Source of the DNA: Longimicrobium sp.
GTDB lineage: Bacteria > Gemmatimonadota > Gemmatimonadetes > Longimicrobiales > Longimicrobiaceae
NCBI GenBank assembly: GCA_036377595.1
Contig: DASUYB010000068.1
Span: forward strand, 1 to 64,000
Direction: 5' to 3'
DNA length: 64,000 bases
Shown here: in pieces, positions 17,035 to 26,154 of the stretch
How positions within the stretch are numbered: the first letter of the stretch is position 1
Layout of the letters: every line of letters begins with the position of its first letter
The notes under the pieces: model-generated
What the model was told of the DNA's origin: nothing
Databases searched by the model: none
What the model saw: only the letters and a program-made list of their open reading frames with translations
Program-made: the position numbers and the translations under genes

Positions 17035-18689
17035 CGCACCCGTATCCCGTCCGCCTCCGCCCGCGCCCGCTCCTCGGGCGGCGCCAGCACCTCGGCCATG
17101 CGCGTCTCCTCCGTCCTCCTGTGGCTGATCCCCGCGATCACCCCCACGCCGAAGGCGCTGGCCAGCAGCTTGGCCCCGCCGTGCGCCGCGAAGGCCGCGG
17201 CCACGCCGGTCAGCGGGATGATGCGCATGTCGCCCAGCGCCGCCAGCCAGAACGGCACCGCGATCAGCATCGACAGCCCGGTGACGATGCAGCGCTCGAA
17301 CGCGCCGCGCTCGCGCACCGCGGCGGTCAGCAGCTCCACCAGAAATACGGTGTAGACGAGCACCAGCGCCACCCCTCCCGCCCATCCCCACTGCGCGGCC
17401 ACCAGGGTGAAGAAGCCGTCGTCGGCCGCGTTGGGCGCCGTCTCGCCGTGGCCGCGGCCGGGGCCGTCGCCCAGCCAGTCGCCCTCCAGCACGTTGGCGT
17501 CGAAGAGCTTGATCTGGTGCACCTTGTCCGCCCACTTCTGCTGCTCCGCCGGCGCCATCGTCGACAGCTCGCGGTAGGGATGGTACGCCAGCCCCGCGCG
17601 GATCTGCGAGCGCGTGTCCGTCCGGAACACGAGGAGGACCAGGACGATCCAGACCACCCCCAGCAGCGCCGCCCACCATCCCCGCCGCGTGCCGACCAGC
17701 AGCATCGCCGCGAACGACGTGGCCAGCACGATGCTGAGCCCCAGCTCGTGGATCAGCAGGAAGGGGATGATCGGCAGCCCGCCGTACAGCACCAGCATCC
17801 CCAGTCTTCGTGGAGAAACCACCGCACCGGGACGCGCGAGGTTGTACGCGTCGTCCGCCAGCACCGCCGCCCAGGTGGCAACGAGGAAGGGGAGGAGGAG
17901 CTCCCACGGCGTGGTCCCCGCCACCTTCCCCGTGGCCCGCGCGCTCGGCACCATCGCCAGCCCGAAGAAGAGGAGCATGGCGGGGATGAAGACGATCAGC
18001 CTGCGGTCGCGGATCCAGCGCAGGAGCCACGTCTGCCGCGCGATCACCAGGTAGCCCACCAGCACGATCAGCGGGGCGATGAAGACGGGGAAGTAGGTCA
18101 TCGCCTTGGCGACGAACCCCCGCGTCTCCTGTCCCACCGCCGTCTTGAAGGGATCGGGAAGCGGCGGCGGCGTCCCCTGGTAGACGACCTCCTTGCGCTC
18201 CTCCGAGTAGGCGCGGTCGATCGTCGACAGGCGCGAGCGCGTGGCCTTCAAATCGTTCGCGTGCGCCCGCGCGGCGCCGCGCGCCTGGTACGCGGGGTCG
18301 GTGAACGCCTGGAACTGCGACGGACGGCTCAGGCAGAAGATGATCACCGGGAGGACCACGATCCCCCACGAGCCGCGGTAGTGCGCCTTGCGGAGGACCA
18401 GGATCACGATCCCCCACGCGGCCAGCGCCAGCAGGTCGCGCAGGAGGATGCCGCCCGCGCCGGGGCTCGTCCCATGCACGGGCCAGACGCCCCAGATGAT
18501 GGAGAGGTGGGAGAGGACGTAGAACACCACCGCCAGCAGCAGCCCCCACCAGATCGGCGCCGGGAACACGCGCCCCGAGGCCTCGGCGCCGGGGACGTTG
18601 TGCGGCCTGACGTGCACGGCCACGCCCACCGGTCCGCCGGCCGCGGCCGTGCCGCCGGAGCGGCGGCGGAAGACGTCGCGCAGCGCCAT
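17031..18689 (-). CDS. FtsW/RodA/SpoVE-family peptidoglycan glycosyltransferase
   Basis: 552 residues with about ten to twelve predicted membrane helices. SEDS features are visible: HELGLSIVLATS (equivalent to the Q-D-LG-T motif region), DGFFTLVAAQWGWAGG near residue 420, and LTGVAAAFAAHGGAKLLAS near 480. SEDS proteins polymerise lipid II together with a class B PBP. The length exceeds the usual 370-420 because of an N-terminal extension carrying extra helices and a loop of about 80 residues (110-190). It overlaps by one base with the PBP gene (TAATG) and by four with the phosphatase, so the SEDS-PBP pair is translated in a fixed ratio. Confidence 0.9.
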   Translation of the reverse strand: MALRDVFRRRSGGTAAAGGPVGVAVHVRPHNVPGAEASGRVFPAPIWWGLLLAVVFYVLSHLSIIWGVWPVHGTSPGAGGILLRDLLALAAWGIVILVLRKAHYRGSWGIVVLPVIIFCLSRPSQFQAFTDPAYQARGAARAHANDLKATRSRLSTIDRAYSEERKEVVYQGTPPPLPDPFKTAVGQETRGFVAKAMTYFPVFIAPLIVLVGYLVIARQTWLLRWIRDRRLIVFIPAMLLFFGLAMVPSARATGKVAGTTPWELLLPFLVATWAAVLADDAYNLARPGAVVSPRRLGMLVLYGGLPIIPFLLIHELGLSIVLATSFAAMLLVGTRRGWWAALLGVVWIVLVLLVFRTDTRSQIRAGLAYHPYRELSTMAPAEQQKWADKVHQIKLFDANVLEGDWLGDGPGRGHGETAPNAADDGFFTLVAAQWGWAGGVALVLVYTVFLVELLTAAVRERGAFERCIVTGLSMLIAVPFWLAALGDMRIIPLTGVAAAFAAHGGAKLLASAFGVGVIAGISHRRTEETRMAEVLAPPEERARAEADGIRVR

Positions 18690-20359
18690 TACCGCCCTCC
18701 CCGGGTGAGCACGGAATCGGACTCCTCCGTCGGCCGGACCGGCGTCGCGCGGGGGGACGGCGCGACGGGGGCGGCGGAGTCGCCGCGGGACTGCGCCCGC
18801 GCCTGGAGCGCGGTCTGCTGCGCCATCCACCGCGTCATCATGGCGGCCACGGGGGCGGCGGAGTGGCCGCCCTGCCCGCCGTTCCGCAGGTAGACGGTGA
18901 CGCTGTAGCGCGGCTGCCCGGAGGGGTCGAACATCAGCCCCGCGAACCAGCCGTCGGGGATGTGGCCGCGCTGCACGTCGGCCGTCCCCGTCTTCCCGCC
19001 CATCGTCCACCCGCTCCCCTGCAGGATGGGGAGCGCGCGCACGCCGGTCCCCCGCTCCACCACCTCGCGCATCGCCCCCATCAGCTTCTGCGCGGTGGCG
19101 GGCTTCATGATCTGCCGCCCCTCGATCCGCCGCCCCTCGCCCACCTCGCGCAGCCGGTCCTGCTCCAGGGTCACGGGGAGCATCACCCCGTTGTTGCCGA
19201 TGGCCGCCACGAAGCGCGAGATGGCGATGGGGGTCACGTCCACCGGCCCCTGCCCGATGGCCGTCTGCGCCCACTCGAACGCGTTGTAGCGGCGCCCCTG
19301 CCGGAGCTTCACCCGCGCCGGCGGGGGAGTCATGCGCCGGATCCACCCCTCGTCTTCCGAGTTCCAGAAGTCCAGCGGCTGCCGCGGCGCCTCGGTGTCG
19401 TAGACCGCGAAGCCCATCCGCTCCATCCCGTCGATGTACGCCTCGGGCCCGATCCGGCGCCTGAGCTCCATCGACATCATGATCGCCTCGGTGTTGCACG
19501 AGACCACCAGCATCTCGCGCGGCGCCTCGAGGCTGGCGTACTGGTGGCTCTCGAAGTTGTGGATGGGACGGCTGCTGGCCGAGACCTTGATCTCCGACGG
19601 GCAGGGCATGCGCTCGTCGGGCTGGCCGCTGTCCCACCAGAGCGCGCTCAACGCGAGCTTGAAGACGGAGCCCGGCGGCGCGTAGCGCTTGATGCCGAAC
19701 GGCGCCTGGCTGGCCGTGCCGCTGGCCGCGTAGGCGACCAGCGCGCCGCTCTGCACATCCTGCACGATCACCGTCCCCTGGAGCCCGGTCGCCTCGAGGA
19801 GGCGGTAGGCCTGGAGGGTGGCCGGCGCGCAGAGGGTGAGCTGCAGGTCGGTTCCCGCGGGGTGCAGCTCGCCGCGCTCGGCGAAGTTCAGCGGCTGGCG
19901 CAGGCGCTTCGTGAACACGCGCTCCACGGTGTAGTCGCGCACCTCGGCGCTGTCGCCGCCGCCCACGAGGTTCGCGCCCGCCTCGCCCAGCGGATAGACG
20001 CGGCGCACCTCGCCCTCGCGCACGGCGTAGCGGGCGAGGGCGTTGCCGTCGGTGCCGCTGCAGTCGCGGATCCAGCCGCGCACCTCGGCGCGGTTGATCT
20101 CGGCGAGGCGGGGATCGCCGAAGCGCGCGTACATCATCCGGCCGCGCTCGATCTCGTCGCGGTTCCACAGCAGCCGCGCGTGGCCGAAGGCGTAGAGGAG
20201 CGCCAGGAGCACCATCCCCAGCGAGATGCGCTGCGCCCACTGCTCGCGGCGCTCGCGCGTGGCGGCGATCAGCCAGCGCGCCAGCCCCAGCACGGCCCCC
20301 ACCCCAAACAGGAAGAAGAGGCCGCGCAGGACGTAGTTGAGCAGGGTGTCGGCGACCAC
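18689..20359 (-). CDS. penicillin-binding protein, transpeptidase (PbpA-like)
   Basis: 556 residues starting with GTG at 20359. Two N-terminal hydrophobic segments (about 10-30 and 45-62) anchor it. The transpeptidase domain (about 190-520) has all three active-site motifs: SVFK (231-234), SCN (287-289) and KTG (456-458). It should cross-link peptidoglycan with the adjacent SEDS protein. The two N-terminal helices instead of one are slightly unusual for a class B PBP. The C-terminal 45 residues are disordered. Starts four nucleotides after the FHA gene stop. Confidence 0.92.
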   Translation of the reverse strand: MVADTLLNYVLRGLFFLFGVGAVLGLARWLIAATRERREQWAQRISLGMVLLALLYAFGHARLLWNRDEIERGRMMYARFGDPRLAEINRAEVRGWIRDCSGTDGNALARYAVREGEVRRVYPLGEAGANLVGGGDSAEVRDYTVERVFTKRLRQPLNFAERGELHPAGTDLQLTLCAPATLQAYRLLEATGLQGTVIVQDVQSGALVAYAASGTASQAPFGIKRYAPPGSVFKLALSALWWDSGQPDERMPCPSEIKVSASSRPIHNFESHQYASLEAPREMLVVSCNTEAIMMSMELRRRIGPEAYIDGMERMGFAVYDTEAPRQPLDFWNSEDEGWIRRMTPPPARVKLRQGRRYNAFEWAQTAIGQGPVDVTPIAISRFVAAIGNNGVMLPVTLEQDRLREVGEGRRIEGRQIMKPATAQKLMGAMREVVERGTGVRALPILQGSGWTMGGKTGTADVQRGHIPDGWFAGLMFDPSGQPRYSVTVYLRNGGQGGHSAAPVAAMMTRWMAQQTALQARAQSRGDSAAPVAPSPRATPVRPTEESDSVLTRGGR

Positions 20360-20363
20360 GGCG

Positions 20364-21134
20364 CTAGTCGACGCGGGCCAGGCGGAGGACGGTGTTCCCC
20401 ATGCGCACGGTGTCGCCGGGGCGCATCTCCACCTCCTGGTTGGGTGCGATGGGCTGCTCGTTCACGAAGGTGCGGTTCTTCGAGTCCAGGTCGGTCACGT
20501 ACAGCCGCCCGGCGACGGTGCGGAAGCGCGCGTGGCGGCCGGACATGTAGCGGTCGCCCAGCGCGAACACCCCCGCGTCGGGCTTGCGCCCCACCGTCAT
20601 CTCGCCGTCGATGCGCAGGGGATCGCGCCACACCTCGGAGCTGACCACCTCCAGCAGCGCGCCGCGGACGCCCGCGCCCGGCTGGGCGAAGGGCGCGGGC
20701 TGCGCGAGCGGGGCCGGCTGCGGCGCGTAGGGCTGCGGCGGCGGGGCGCGCGGCGGCTCGGGAACCAGCGCCCGCTCGCCGCCCGCGCTGGCGAAGAGGC
20801 GCTCGGCCTGCGGCTGCGCCTCTTCGACCAGGCCCAGCGGCTTGACGAAGGCGAACTCGCGCTTGGTGTCGAGCAGCACCATCTCCACGCGGATCCCCGC
20901 GCGGGCGATGCCGTTGTCCTGCGCCCACTGCGCGGCGAAGCGGCGCAGGTGGTCGGCCTCGTCGCGCGCGAACATCCCGGCGCTCATCCCTTCGGGCACC
21001 AGGTCGGTGGACACGTACACGCGCAGGTCGGGCGCGGTGCGGCGGTCGGCGTAGCGCCGGAGCGCCTCGCGCACGCCGTCCTCGAGCTGCTGGCGCAGCG
21101 TGGGGCGAAGCAGCTTGCGGAGCGAGTTGAACAT
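20364..21134 (-). CDS. FHA-domain protein (FhaA/FhaB-like), first gene of cluster
   Basis: 256 residues. An N-terminal DUF3662/FhaA_N-like domain (about 1-110) is followed by a Pro/Gln-rich linker (about 120-155) and a C-terminal FHA domain (160-256) containing GRKPDAG, SGRHARF and DLDSKNRTFVN. This is the classical phosphothreonine-binding arrangement. In actinobacteria the equivalent FhaA binds the kinase and the flippase MurJ to control peptidoglycan synthesis. That link is family knowledge, not visible here. It is the promoter-proximal gene of the cluster, with about 200 bp of non-coding DNA upstream. Confidence 0.88.
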   Translation of the reverse strand: MFNSLRKLLRPTLRQQLEDGVREALRRYADRRTAPDLRVYVSTDLVPEGMSAGMFARDEADHLRRFAAQWAQDNGIARAGIRVEMVLLDTKREFAFVKPLGLVEEAQPQAERLFASAGGERALVPEPPRAPPPQPYAPQPAPLAQPAPFAQPGAGVRGALLEVVSSEVWRDPLRIDGEMTVGRKPDAGVFALGDRYMSGRHARFRTVAGRLYVTDLDSKNRTFVNEQPIAPNQEVEMRPGDTVRMGNTVLRLARVD

Positions 21135-21342
21135 CGGGTGGTTCCCGTTCGGGTCCGTCCAGAGCCGCGCGGTGGGTGCGCAATTTCAGGACCGGTGCGG
21201 ACGGCGGCAAGGAGCGGTGAGGGTGGGTACGGCGCGGGGGGTAGCGTTGTTTCGACACAGCCGCAGCGGTTCCGCCCTGCGGCGGGTTACTTGCCCGAAC
21301 TAGAGTTCCTAACAACCAGCGGGCGTTAGCGGACGCAGCCGG

Positions 21343-22851
21343 ATGGAGAAAAGGTGCCGCCACGATCCTGTGCGATATAGATTTCCTCAGTTCGACAGGC
21401 ACACCGTAGCCCAACCAATTCTCTGGGATCTCAACATGACCGAGAAACTGAGTGATGCTTTTGGAGTGTCGAATGAAGCGTGGATCGGTGAGGGGGCGTT
21501 CGATGCCTTTGTAGAGATAGATTCGCGTTTTCATGTTGATCCCCATCTTCTCGCCGTATCGGCTGTTCCAGAACTGCAAAGTGCCTATACGACCTTTACT
21601 CGATACTTTGAAGAAATCATACGACTCTTAGACGCCGCTCAGACGCGAACTGATCCAATGTTCAGAACGGCTGTTCGCAAATTGGTGTTCCGGGAGATAC
21701 CCGGGGTGGCGCTGGGCTATTCGAAGGGAAACATTTCCGGCAGTGGCATCGGGATTGGCCTCGCGAAAGGCATAGCCGAGACAGCGCAAGAAATCGTTGC
21801 GGCTGGCATTAAAGATCCTGCTATTTTCGAACTTGTCGGATTATTTGAGGAGGGAATCGGTGCGGATAGAATTAGCGATATGACTATCCACATCATCTTG
21901 TCAAACCTGATAGACTTCTCACAACGCGTCGCTCAAAACTTGGGCCTCCGCACGAAATCTTATAAATGGCGCGATGGTTTGGTCTCCCTCCCGTATCTGC
22001 CTCAACGGGGGCAACTTACTATTCTTGTCCCATATGATATTCTGAGCAGCCTTCCCGTTGCCTTGGATTGGGATGATATCGACCTGGTGAGTACCTATAA
22101 CGAAGCGCTGCGCCAGCAAGTGAACCGGACTATCGGAGAAACTTGGAAGAGAGAATCCAAACGGATCACAAAGCGACAGTTACGCGATGCTCTCCTTCGC
22201 AGTCCTCAGACATTGAGATCATTCCTCGACGAATACAAGGGTCGCCCAGCGGATCATTACGACTTCGCTCGAGATCCTGAAGGAGAGTTGGTCTGGCATG
22301 AGATAGCGAAGGAGTATTCTAAACGGTTCCCGCTTACGTTTCGTGAACATCGTGTTGCGCCTGAGAATATCCTCAAAGTTGTAACCACGATCTGCGACCA
22401 CTTTGCAAATCTTATCGAGGCCAACGGTCTGTTCCATGTCTTCTACAATGATGATCAAGAACTTCGTAATGAGCGTTTCGCTCAGTTACTCTTCTACGGG
22501 ATTGCCGACGCTTATTGTGCCGCGAATAATTTTGATCTGAATCGCGAACCGAATGCTGGGCGGGGACCGGTCGATTTTAAGATCAGCCATGGATATGCGG
22601 CGCGGGTCAATGTAGAGGTGAAATACAGCTCTAACCCAAGGCTAGTTACAGGCTATCAAAAACAGTTGCCGATTTATGATGCAGCAGAGCGTACAATGCA
22701 CAGTATCTATTTAATTATCCGAACTACTCAATCAACGGGAGCGATTGAAGCCGTTCTGCAACTTGAAACAAAGCAACTGAACGCGGGAATGCGTGCACCT
22801 AAGGTCATCGTAGTGGATGGACGATTCAAACCCTCGGCGAGCAAGGCTTAA
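21343..22851 (+). CDS. PD-(D/E)XK-like nuclease, probable horizontally acquired
   Basis: 502 residues, not in a family I can name. The C-terminal part has a nuclease-like signature: GRGPVDFKIS followed by VNVEVKYSSN (about 405-430), i.e. D...ExK, then QLPIYDAAE, as in restriction-type PD-(D/E)XK folds. A conserved-looking GYSKGNISGSGIGIG lies near residue 125. Base composition is strikingly lower in GC than every neighbour, with many A/T-ending codons. Those facts suggest a laterally acquired, possibly defence-related gene. It stands alone: no methylase, helicase or toxin partner is beside it. The start is uncertain, ATG 21343 or ATG 21436. Confidence 0.65.
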   Translation: MEKRCRHDPVRYRFPQFDRHTVAQPILWDLNMTEKLSDAFGVSNEAWIGEGAFDAFVEIDSRFHVDPHLLAVSAVPELQSAYTTFTRYFEEIIRLLDAAQTRTDPMFRTAVRKLVFREIPGVALGYSKGNISGSGIGIGLAKGIAETAQEIVAAGIKDPAIFELVGLFEEGIGADRISDMTIHIILSNLIDFSQRVAQNLGLRTKSYKWRDGLVSLPYLPQRGQLTILVPYDILSSLPVALDWDDIDLVSTYNEALRQQVNRTIGETWKRESKRITKRQLRDALLRSPQTLRSFLDEYKGRPADHYDFARDPEGELVWHEIAKEYSKRFPLTFREHRVAPENILKVVTTICDHFANLIEANGLFHVFYNDDQELRNERFAQLLFYGIADAYCAANNFDLNREPNAGRGPVDFKISHGYAARVNVEVKYSSNPRLVTGYQKQLPIYDAAERTMHSIYLIIRTTQSTGAIEAVLQLETKQLNAGMRAPKVIVVDGRFKPSASKA

Positions 22852-23067
22852 ACTGAGGGCACCCAATCTCGTGATGATCGTGCGACACCTCGCGGACGGT
22901 GCCTTGTTGCTGATAATGCTTTCCATCGCCCAACGGGCGCCGTGACCCGGTGTCTACCTTCGCACGCCGAAGTAATGCTTGCGCCATGTCGCGACCGCGG
23001 AATACTTAGCCGACGCGGGGCAGCCCCGTTCCCCCCGCGTGATGCCGCTGCACCGAAGGAGAAGCGC

Positions 23068-24633
23068 ATGCGCACTCACGCACCCAGCCCACAACTGAGG
23101 CCGGGCGATCAGGCACGCGCCGGCGCGGCCGTGGCGCGGGGCCGGGTTGCGCGCACGGACGCGCGCGCAACGTCGGAAGCTGCCGCGCCAGGCGCAAAAC
23201 TCGACTTCTCCCGCATCCCCGTGTACCCCGGCGGGGCGGCGATCCGGCCGATGCATCCCAGCATCGCGGCGGATCACGCGGAGCTGGAGCAGCCGCCGGT
23301 CCGCATCAGCGCGCGCGTGCCCGATTCACTGCCCGCCGCGACGCCCGCGTGGACGCGGAACGGGGAGATCACCCTCGGCCCCGCCGGCCTGTTCCTGCCG
23401 CCGCGGGAGCAGCGGCGGATGGTGCGCCACGAAGCCTTCCACCGGCTGCATCAGCGCATCGCACCCGTCAGCGACGCGCCGGACGCGCGCCTCCGGGCCG
23501 AGCGGCTCGCGACGCGCGCGGAGACGGGCGCGACCATCCTTCCCATCACGCTGCCGCCCGCGCCCGCGCTGCTGGCCTTTCCGCCGCAGGCGCATGCGCC
23601 CTGGGACCGGGTCTGGATCGGCGACAACGAGATCATCGGCGAAGTCACGGAAGGGGGTGTCGCCGCGCGCATCCGGCTGACCTACAGCGACATCGGGATC
23701 ACCACCGCGCCGGAGTCGCAGACCTACCACTGCGGCAAGCACGATCCGGCGCCGATCCCCGCGCTGGTCAAGCGGATGCGGGGCGCCGCGAAGCAGGCCG
23801 CCGCGCTCAACGCCAAGATCCCGCTGGGCACCTACGCGCTGAAGACCTCCGTCATCGCCATCTCGAAGGGCGCGAACAGCTCCTTCCGCGTGTTCGGCGG
23901 CCAGGGCGTGCTGGTGATCAAGGAGGAAGATTCCTGGGAGGGCACCATCGCCCACGAGGGATCGCACGGGATCTTCTCCTTCCACATGGGCGATCGTATC
24001 AAGGGCGGTGCGCCCGATCTCCTGGCGCAGGGAGTCGCCGAGCTGTTTCTCGAGCTGGAGCAAACCACGCCGGTCTCGATGCCCACGGCCCCGTTCGATG
24101 CGAAGCACCTGCCTCCGCTGAAGGACGACGGCATCACCGTGACCAAGCCGGCGGGGCTGCTGATGGTGATGGACACCCTGTGGGCCGGCGGCGGCGGGCA
24201 TCCGTGGGAGAACGCGGACGAGTTCTTCGCGAGCGCGTACGGCATGTATCAGCAGAAGTCCCTGTTCGACAGGATCGTGGCCCACTACGGCAAGGCAGAC
24301 GCGAAGATCCCGCCGCTGGCGAAGAAACTGTCCGCGCTGCTCGCCAAGGTTGGTGATCCGAAGGCCCTCGCCGGGCTCAAGGCGCCGGCGAACACGAAGG
24401 CGGTGGATGCGGAGCTGAAGCGGATCCAGCCGACGCCGGGAATCACCGCGGGCCTCGACTTCTTCGTCGACCTGCTGCTCGATCCCACCAGGCTGCGCGG
24501 ACCCACGACGATCTCGTGCCCCGGCGCCAAGCCGGCCGGGACCGGAACGGGGACGGGGACGGGGACGGGGAGCGGGAGCGGGAGCGGGAGTGGGAAAGCG
24601 AAGAGCGAGGACGACAAGCCATCGAAGCGTTGA
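23068..24633 (+). CDS. DUF4157-like protein with second HExxH motif
   Basis: 521 residues. The AAGGAGAAGCGC just before ATG 23068 is an excellent ribosome binding site. The disordered N-terminus leads to DFSRIPVYPGG (46-56), the motif that typically opens DUF4157 proteins, then RHEAFHRLHQ (H121-E-x-x-H125), a degenerate DUF4157 HExxH. A second domain has IAHEGSHGIF (H296-E-x-x-H300) and looks like an independent zinc-peptidase core. The tail is a GTGTGT/GSGSGS low-complexity run encoded by a GGGACG/GGGAGC tandem. No signal peptide. DUF4157 is known from contractile-injection-associated and self-cleaving proteins. No injection genes are nearby. Confidence 0.7.
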   Translation: MRTHAPSPQLRPGDQARAGAAVARGRVARTDARATSEAAAPGAKLDFSRIPVYPGGAAIRPMHPSIAADHAELEQPPVRISARVPDSLPAATPAWTRNGEITLGPAGLFLPPREQRRMVRHEAFHRLHQRIAPVSDAPDARLRAERLATRAETGATILPITLPPAPALLAFPPQAHAPWDRVWIGDNEIIGEVTEGGVAARIRLTYSDIGITTAPESQTYHCGKHDPAPIPALVKRMRGAAKQAAALNAKIPLGTYALKTSVIAISKGANSSFRVFGGQGVLVIKEEDSWEGTIAHEGSHGIFSFHMGDRIKGGAPDLLAQGVAELFLELEQTTPVSMPTAPFDAKHLPPLKDDGITVTKPAGLLMVMDTLWAGGGGHPWENADEFFASAYGMYQQKSLFDRIVAHYGKADAKIPPLAKKLSALLAKVGDPKALAGLKAPANTKAVDAELKRIQPTPGITAGLDFFVDLLLDPTRLRGPTTISCPGAKPAGTGTGTGTGTGSGSGSGSGKAKSEDDKPSKR

Positions 24634-24654
24634 CGATCATGGGGAGACACGACC

Positions 24655-25404
24655 ATGCTGCCGATCGAGAATGGGATGCAGGCCACGCTGGTCGCCTTCT
24701 ACGGACCGAAGCCCGCGGAATTTCTGAAGCTCATCCGCAGCGCGCATGCACGGATCGCGGCAACGCTCGGCGACGCGTTCATTCCGTATGCGCCCGAGCA
24801 GGTGCACGCGACCATCGTGGGGCTGGAAGGACGCCGCTTCGCGGACCGGATCATCAACCAGAACTACCTCGACCATCGTGGCGAGATCCGGCTCGTGAAC
24901 CCCCAGACCGTACTCATGTGGGCGCAGGGCCTAGAGCTGACGGCCATCGTAGTCCGCATCGGCGGGTATGCAGCCGCGCGCGACTACGGGTTCACCAGCC
25001 GCGGCCAGCATCCATACGAGCGCTCCTTCGCCATCCGCGGTGGCATCGCCGTGGCGATGGGATGGCCGGCGACCCCGCTTCGGCTCGACGAGATCCGCCG
25101 CGAGTTCGGCGGTATCGGCGCTCTCCACAAGGAGCACCGCGCCGAGCAGGACGTCGACGACGACTTCTATTTCGTCCTTGGGCGCGTGGACGAATCCGCC
25201 GGCTCCGACCTGATCGAGCGGACGCAGCGGGACATGCGGGAGTGGCTCGCCAGCACGAATATCGCCCTGATAATCGACCCGGCGGCGCTCTCGATCGTGG
25301 GCTACACCGATCCATGCCTGCCGCCGGAAACGTCGTGTGCGTTCCGGGTCGCGGACACTGCCCTGTCCGGCGACGTCCTGCTGTGCCTCTACCCGCCAGT
25401 ATGA
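24655..25404 (+). CDS. hypothetical protein, possible degenerate 2H-like fold
   Basis: 249 residues, soluble. EQVHATIVGLEG near residue 50 resembles the first H-x-T motif of 2H phosphoesterases (LigT/cyclic phosphodiesterase class), and the overall size and beta-rich pattern fit. I cannot find a convincing second H-x-T, so catalytic activity is doubtful. The start ATG at 24655 has GGGGAG upstream and lies 21 nt after the DUF4157-like gene, indicating co-transcription. The function may therefore relate to that protein (substrate, inhibitor or chaperone), which is inference. Confidence 0.65.
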   Translation: MLPIENGMQATLVAFYGPKPAEFLKLIRSAHARIAATLGDAFIPYAPEQVHATIVGLEGRRFADRIINQNYLDHRGEIRLVNPQTVLMWAQGLELTAIVVRIGGYAAARDYGFTSRGQHPYERSFAIRGGIAVAMGWPATPLRLDEIRREFGGIGALHKEHRAEQDVDDDFYFVLGRVDESAGSDLIERTQRDMREWLASTNIALIIDPAALSIVGYTDPCLPPETSCAFRVADTALSGDVLLCLYPPV

Positions 25405-25531
25405 CTGCCTTCCGCGCAGGATCCGTGGCGAGCCGGGCCCCGGGCGGCGTACGATGCGCTCCGGGTGGTAATTTCCCCGGCCGACGCATTTGACCTGCTC
25501 CTGTCGCGGCGACTGATCTCACAGACCTTCG

Positions 25532-25981
25532 ATGAACCCGGATTGCGTGTTCTGCCAGATCGTAGCCGGCCAGAGCCCGGTGAGCGCGTTCTACGAGGAC
25601 GACCTCGTGCTCGGGCTGATGACGATCGGACCGGTCACCACCGGGCACGCGATGGTGATTCCGAAGGCGCACTTCGCATCCCTCGCCGAGATGGACGAGG
25701 CGACGGGGCGGCACCTCTGGACGGTGACGCAGCGGACCGCCGAGGCGCTCCGCCACTCGGGCGTGCGCTGCGAGGGAGTGAACCTGTTCCTCGCCGACGG
25801 CGAGGCGGCGTTCCAGGACGTCTTCCACGTGCACATGCACGTCTTCCCGCGTTTCCGGGGCGATCCGTTTCGCCTGGTGGCGGACTGGGACGTCCATCCC
25901 CCGCGCGAGGAGCTGGACCGCGTGGCCGGCCAGATCCGCGCGGCTTACGATGCGCTCTGGGCCGGCAGTCCGCCGGGCTGA
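25532..25981 (+). CDS. HIT family protein
   Basis: 149 residues forming one histidine-triad domain. It begins PDCVFCQIVAGQ, contains TTGHAMVIPKAHF, and has the catalytic triad HVHMHVFPR near residue 100. HIT proteins are nucleotidyl hydrolases or transferases (Hint, AP4A or adenylate-conjugate hydrolases). The Cys-x-x-Cys at the N-terminus with His later is often a zinc site in this group. It lies between the two DUF4157-type genes on the same strand, about 130 bp after the preceding gene, so co-transcription is possible but not certain. Confidence 0.93.
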   Translation: MNPDCVFCQIVAGQSPVSAFYEDDLVLGLMTIGPVTTGHAMVIPKAHFASLAEMDEATGRHLWTVTQRTAEALRHSGVRCEGVNLFLADGEAAFQDVFHVHMHVFPRFRGDPFRLVADWDVHPPREELDRVAGQIRAAYDALWAGSPPG

Positions 25982-26154
25982 CGGGCGGCATCCCCACCTC
26001 CGACTCCATCACTTCTTACGCGAAGGCGATGGTCTGGACGGCCTCGGGATGACGTCGTAGCGGACGATGCACCCGCTGGATCGAACGTACGCTGATCGGC
26101 TTCCGTCGAAGCAGTTCGCCACCGAAACGCCCACCAGTCCAACGGCGGTGATCG

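Noticed and set aside
17035-18549. 5' half of a long minus-strand frame ending in the PP2C gene
   Set aside because: Shadow of the FtsW/RodA frame. The true PP2C start at 17034 is fixed by the ATGA overlap and by the domain start.
18690-20240. 5' half of a very long minus-strand frame running through the PBP gene into FtsW/RodA
   Set aside because: Shadow of the PBP reading frame, Arg/Ala-rich and unlike any family. The FtsW/RodA start at 18689 is supported by the TAATG overlap.
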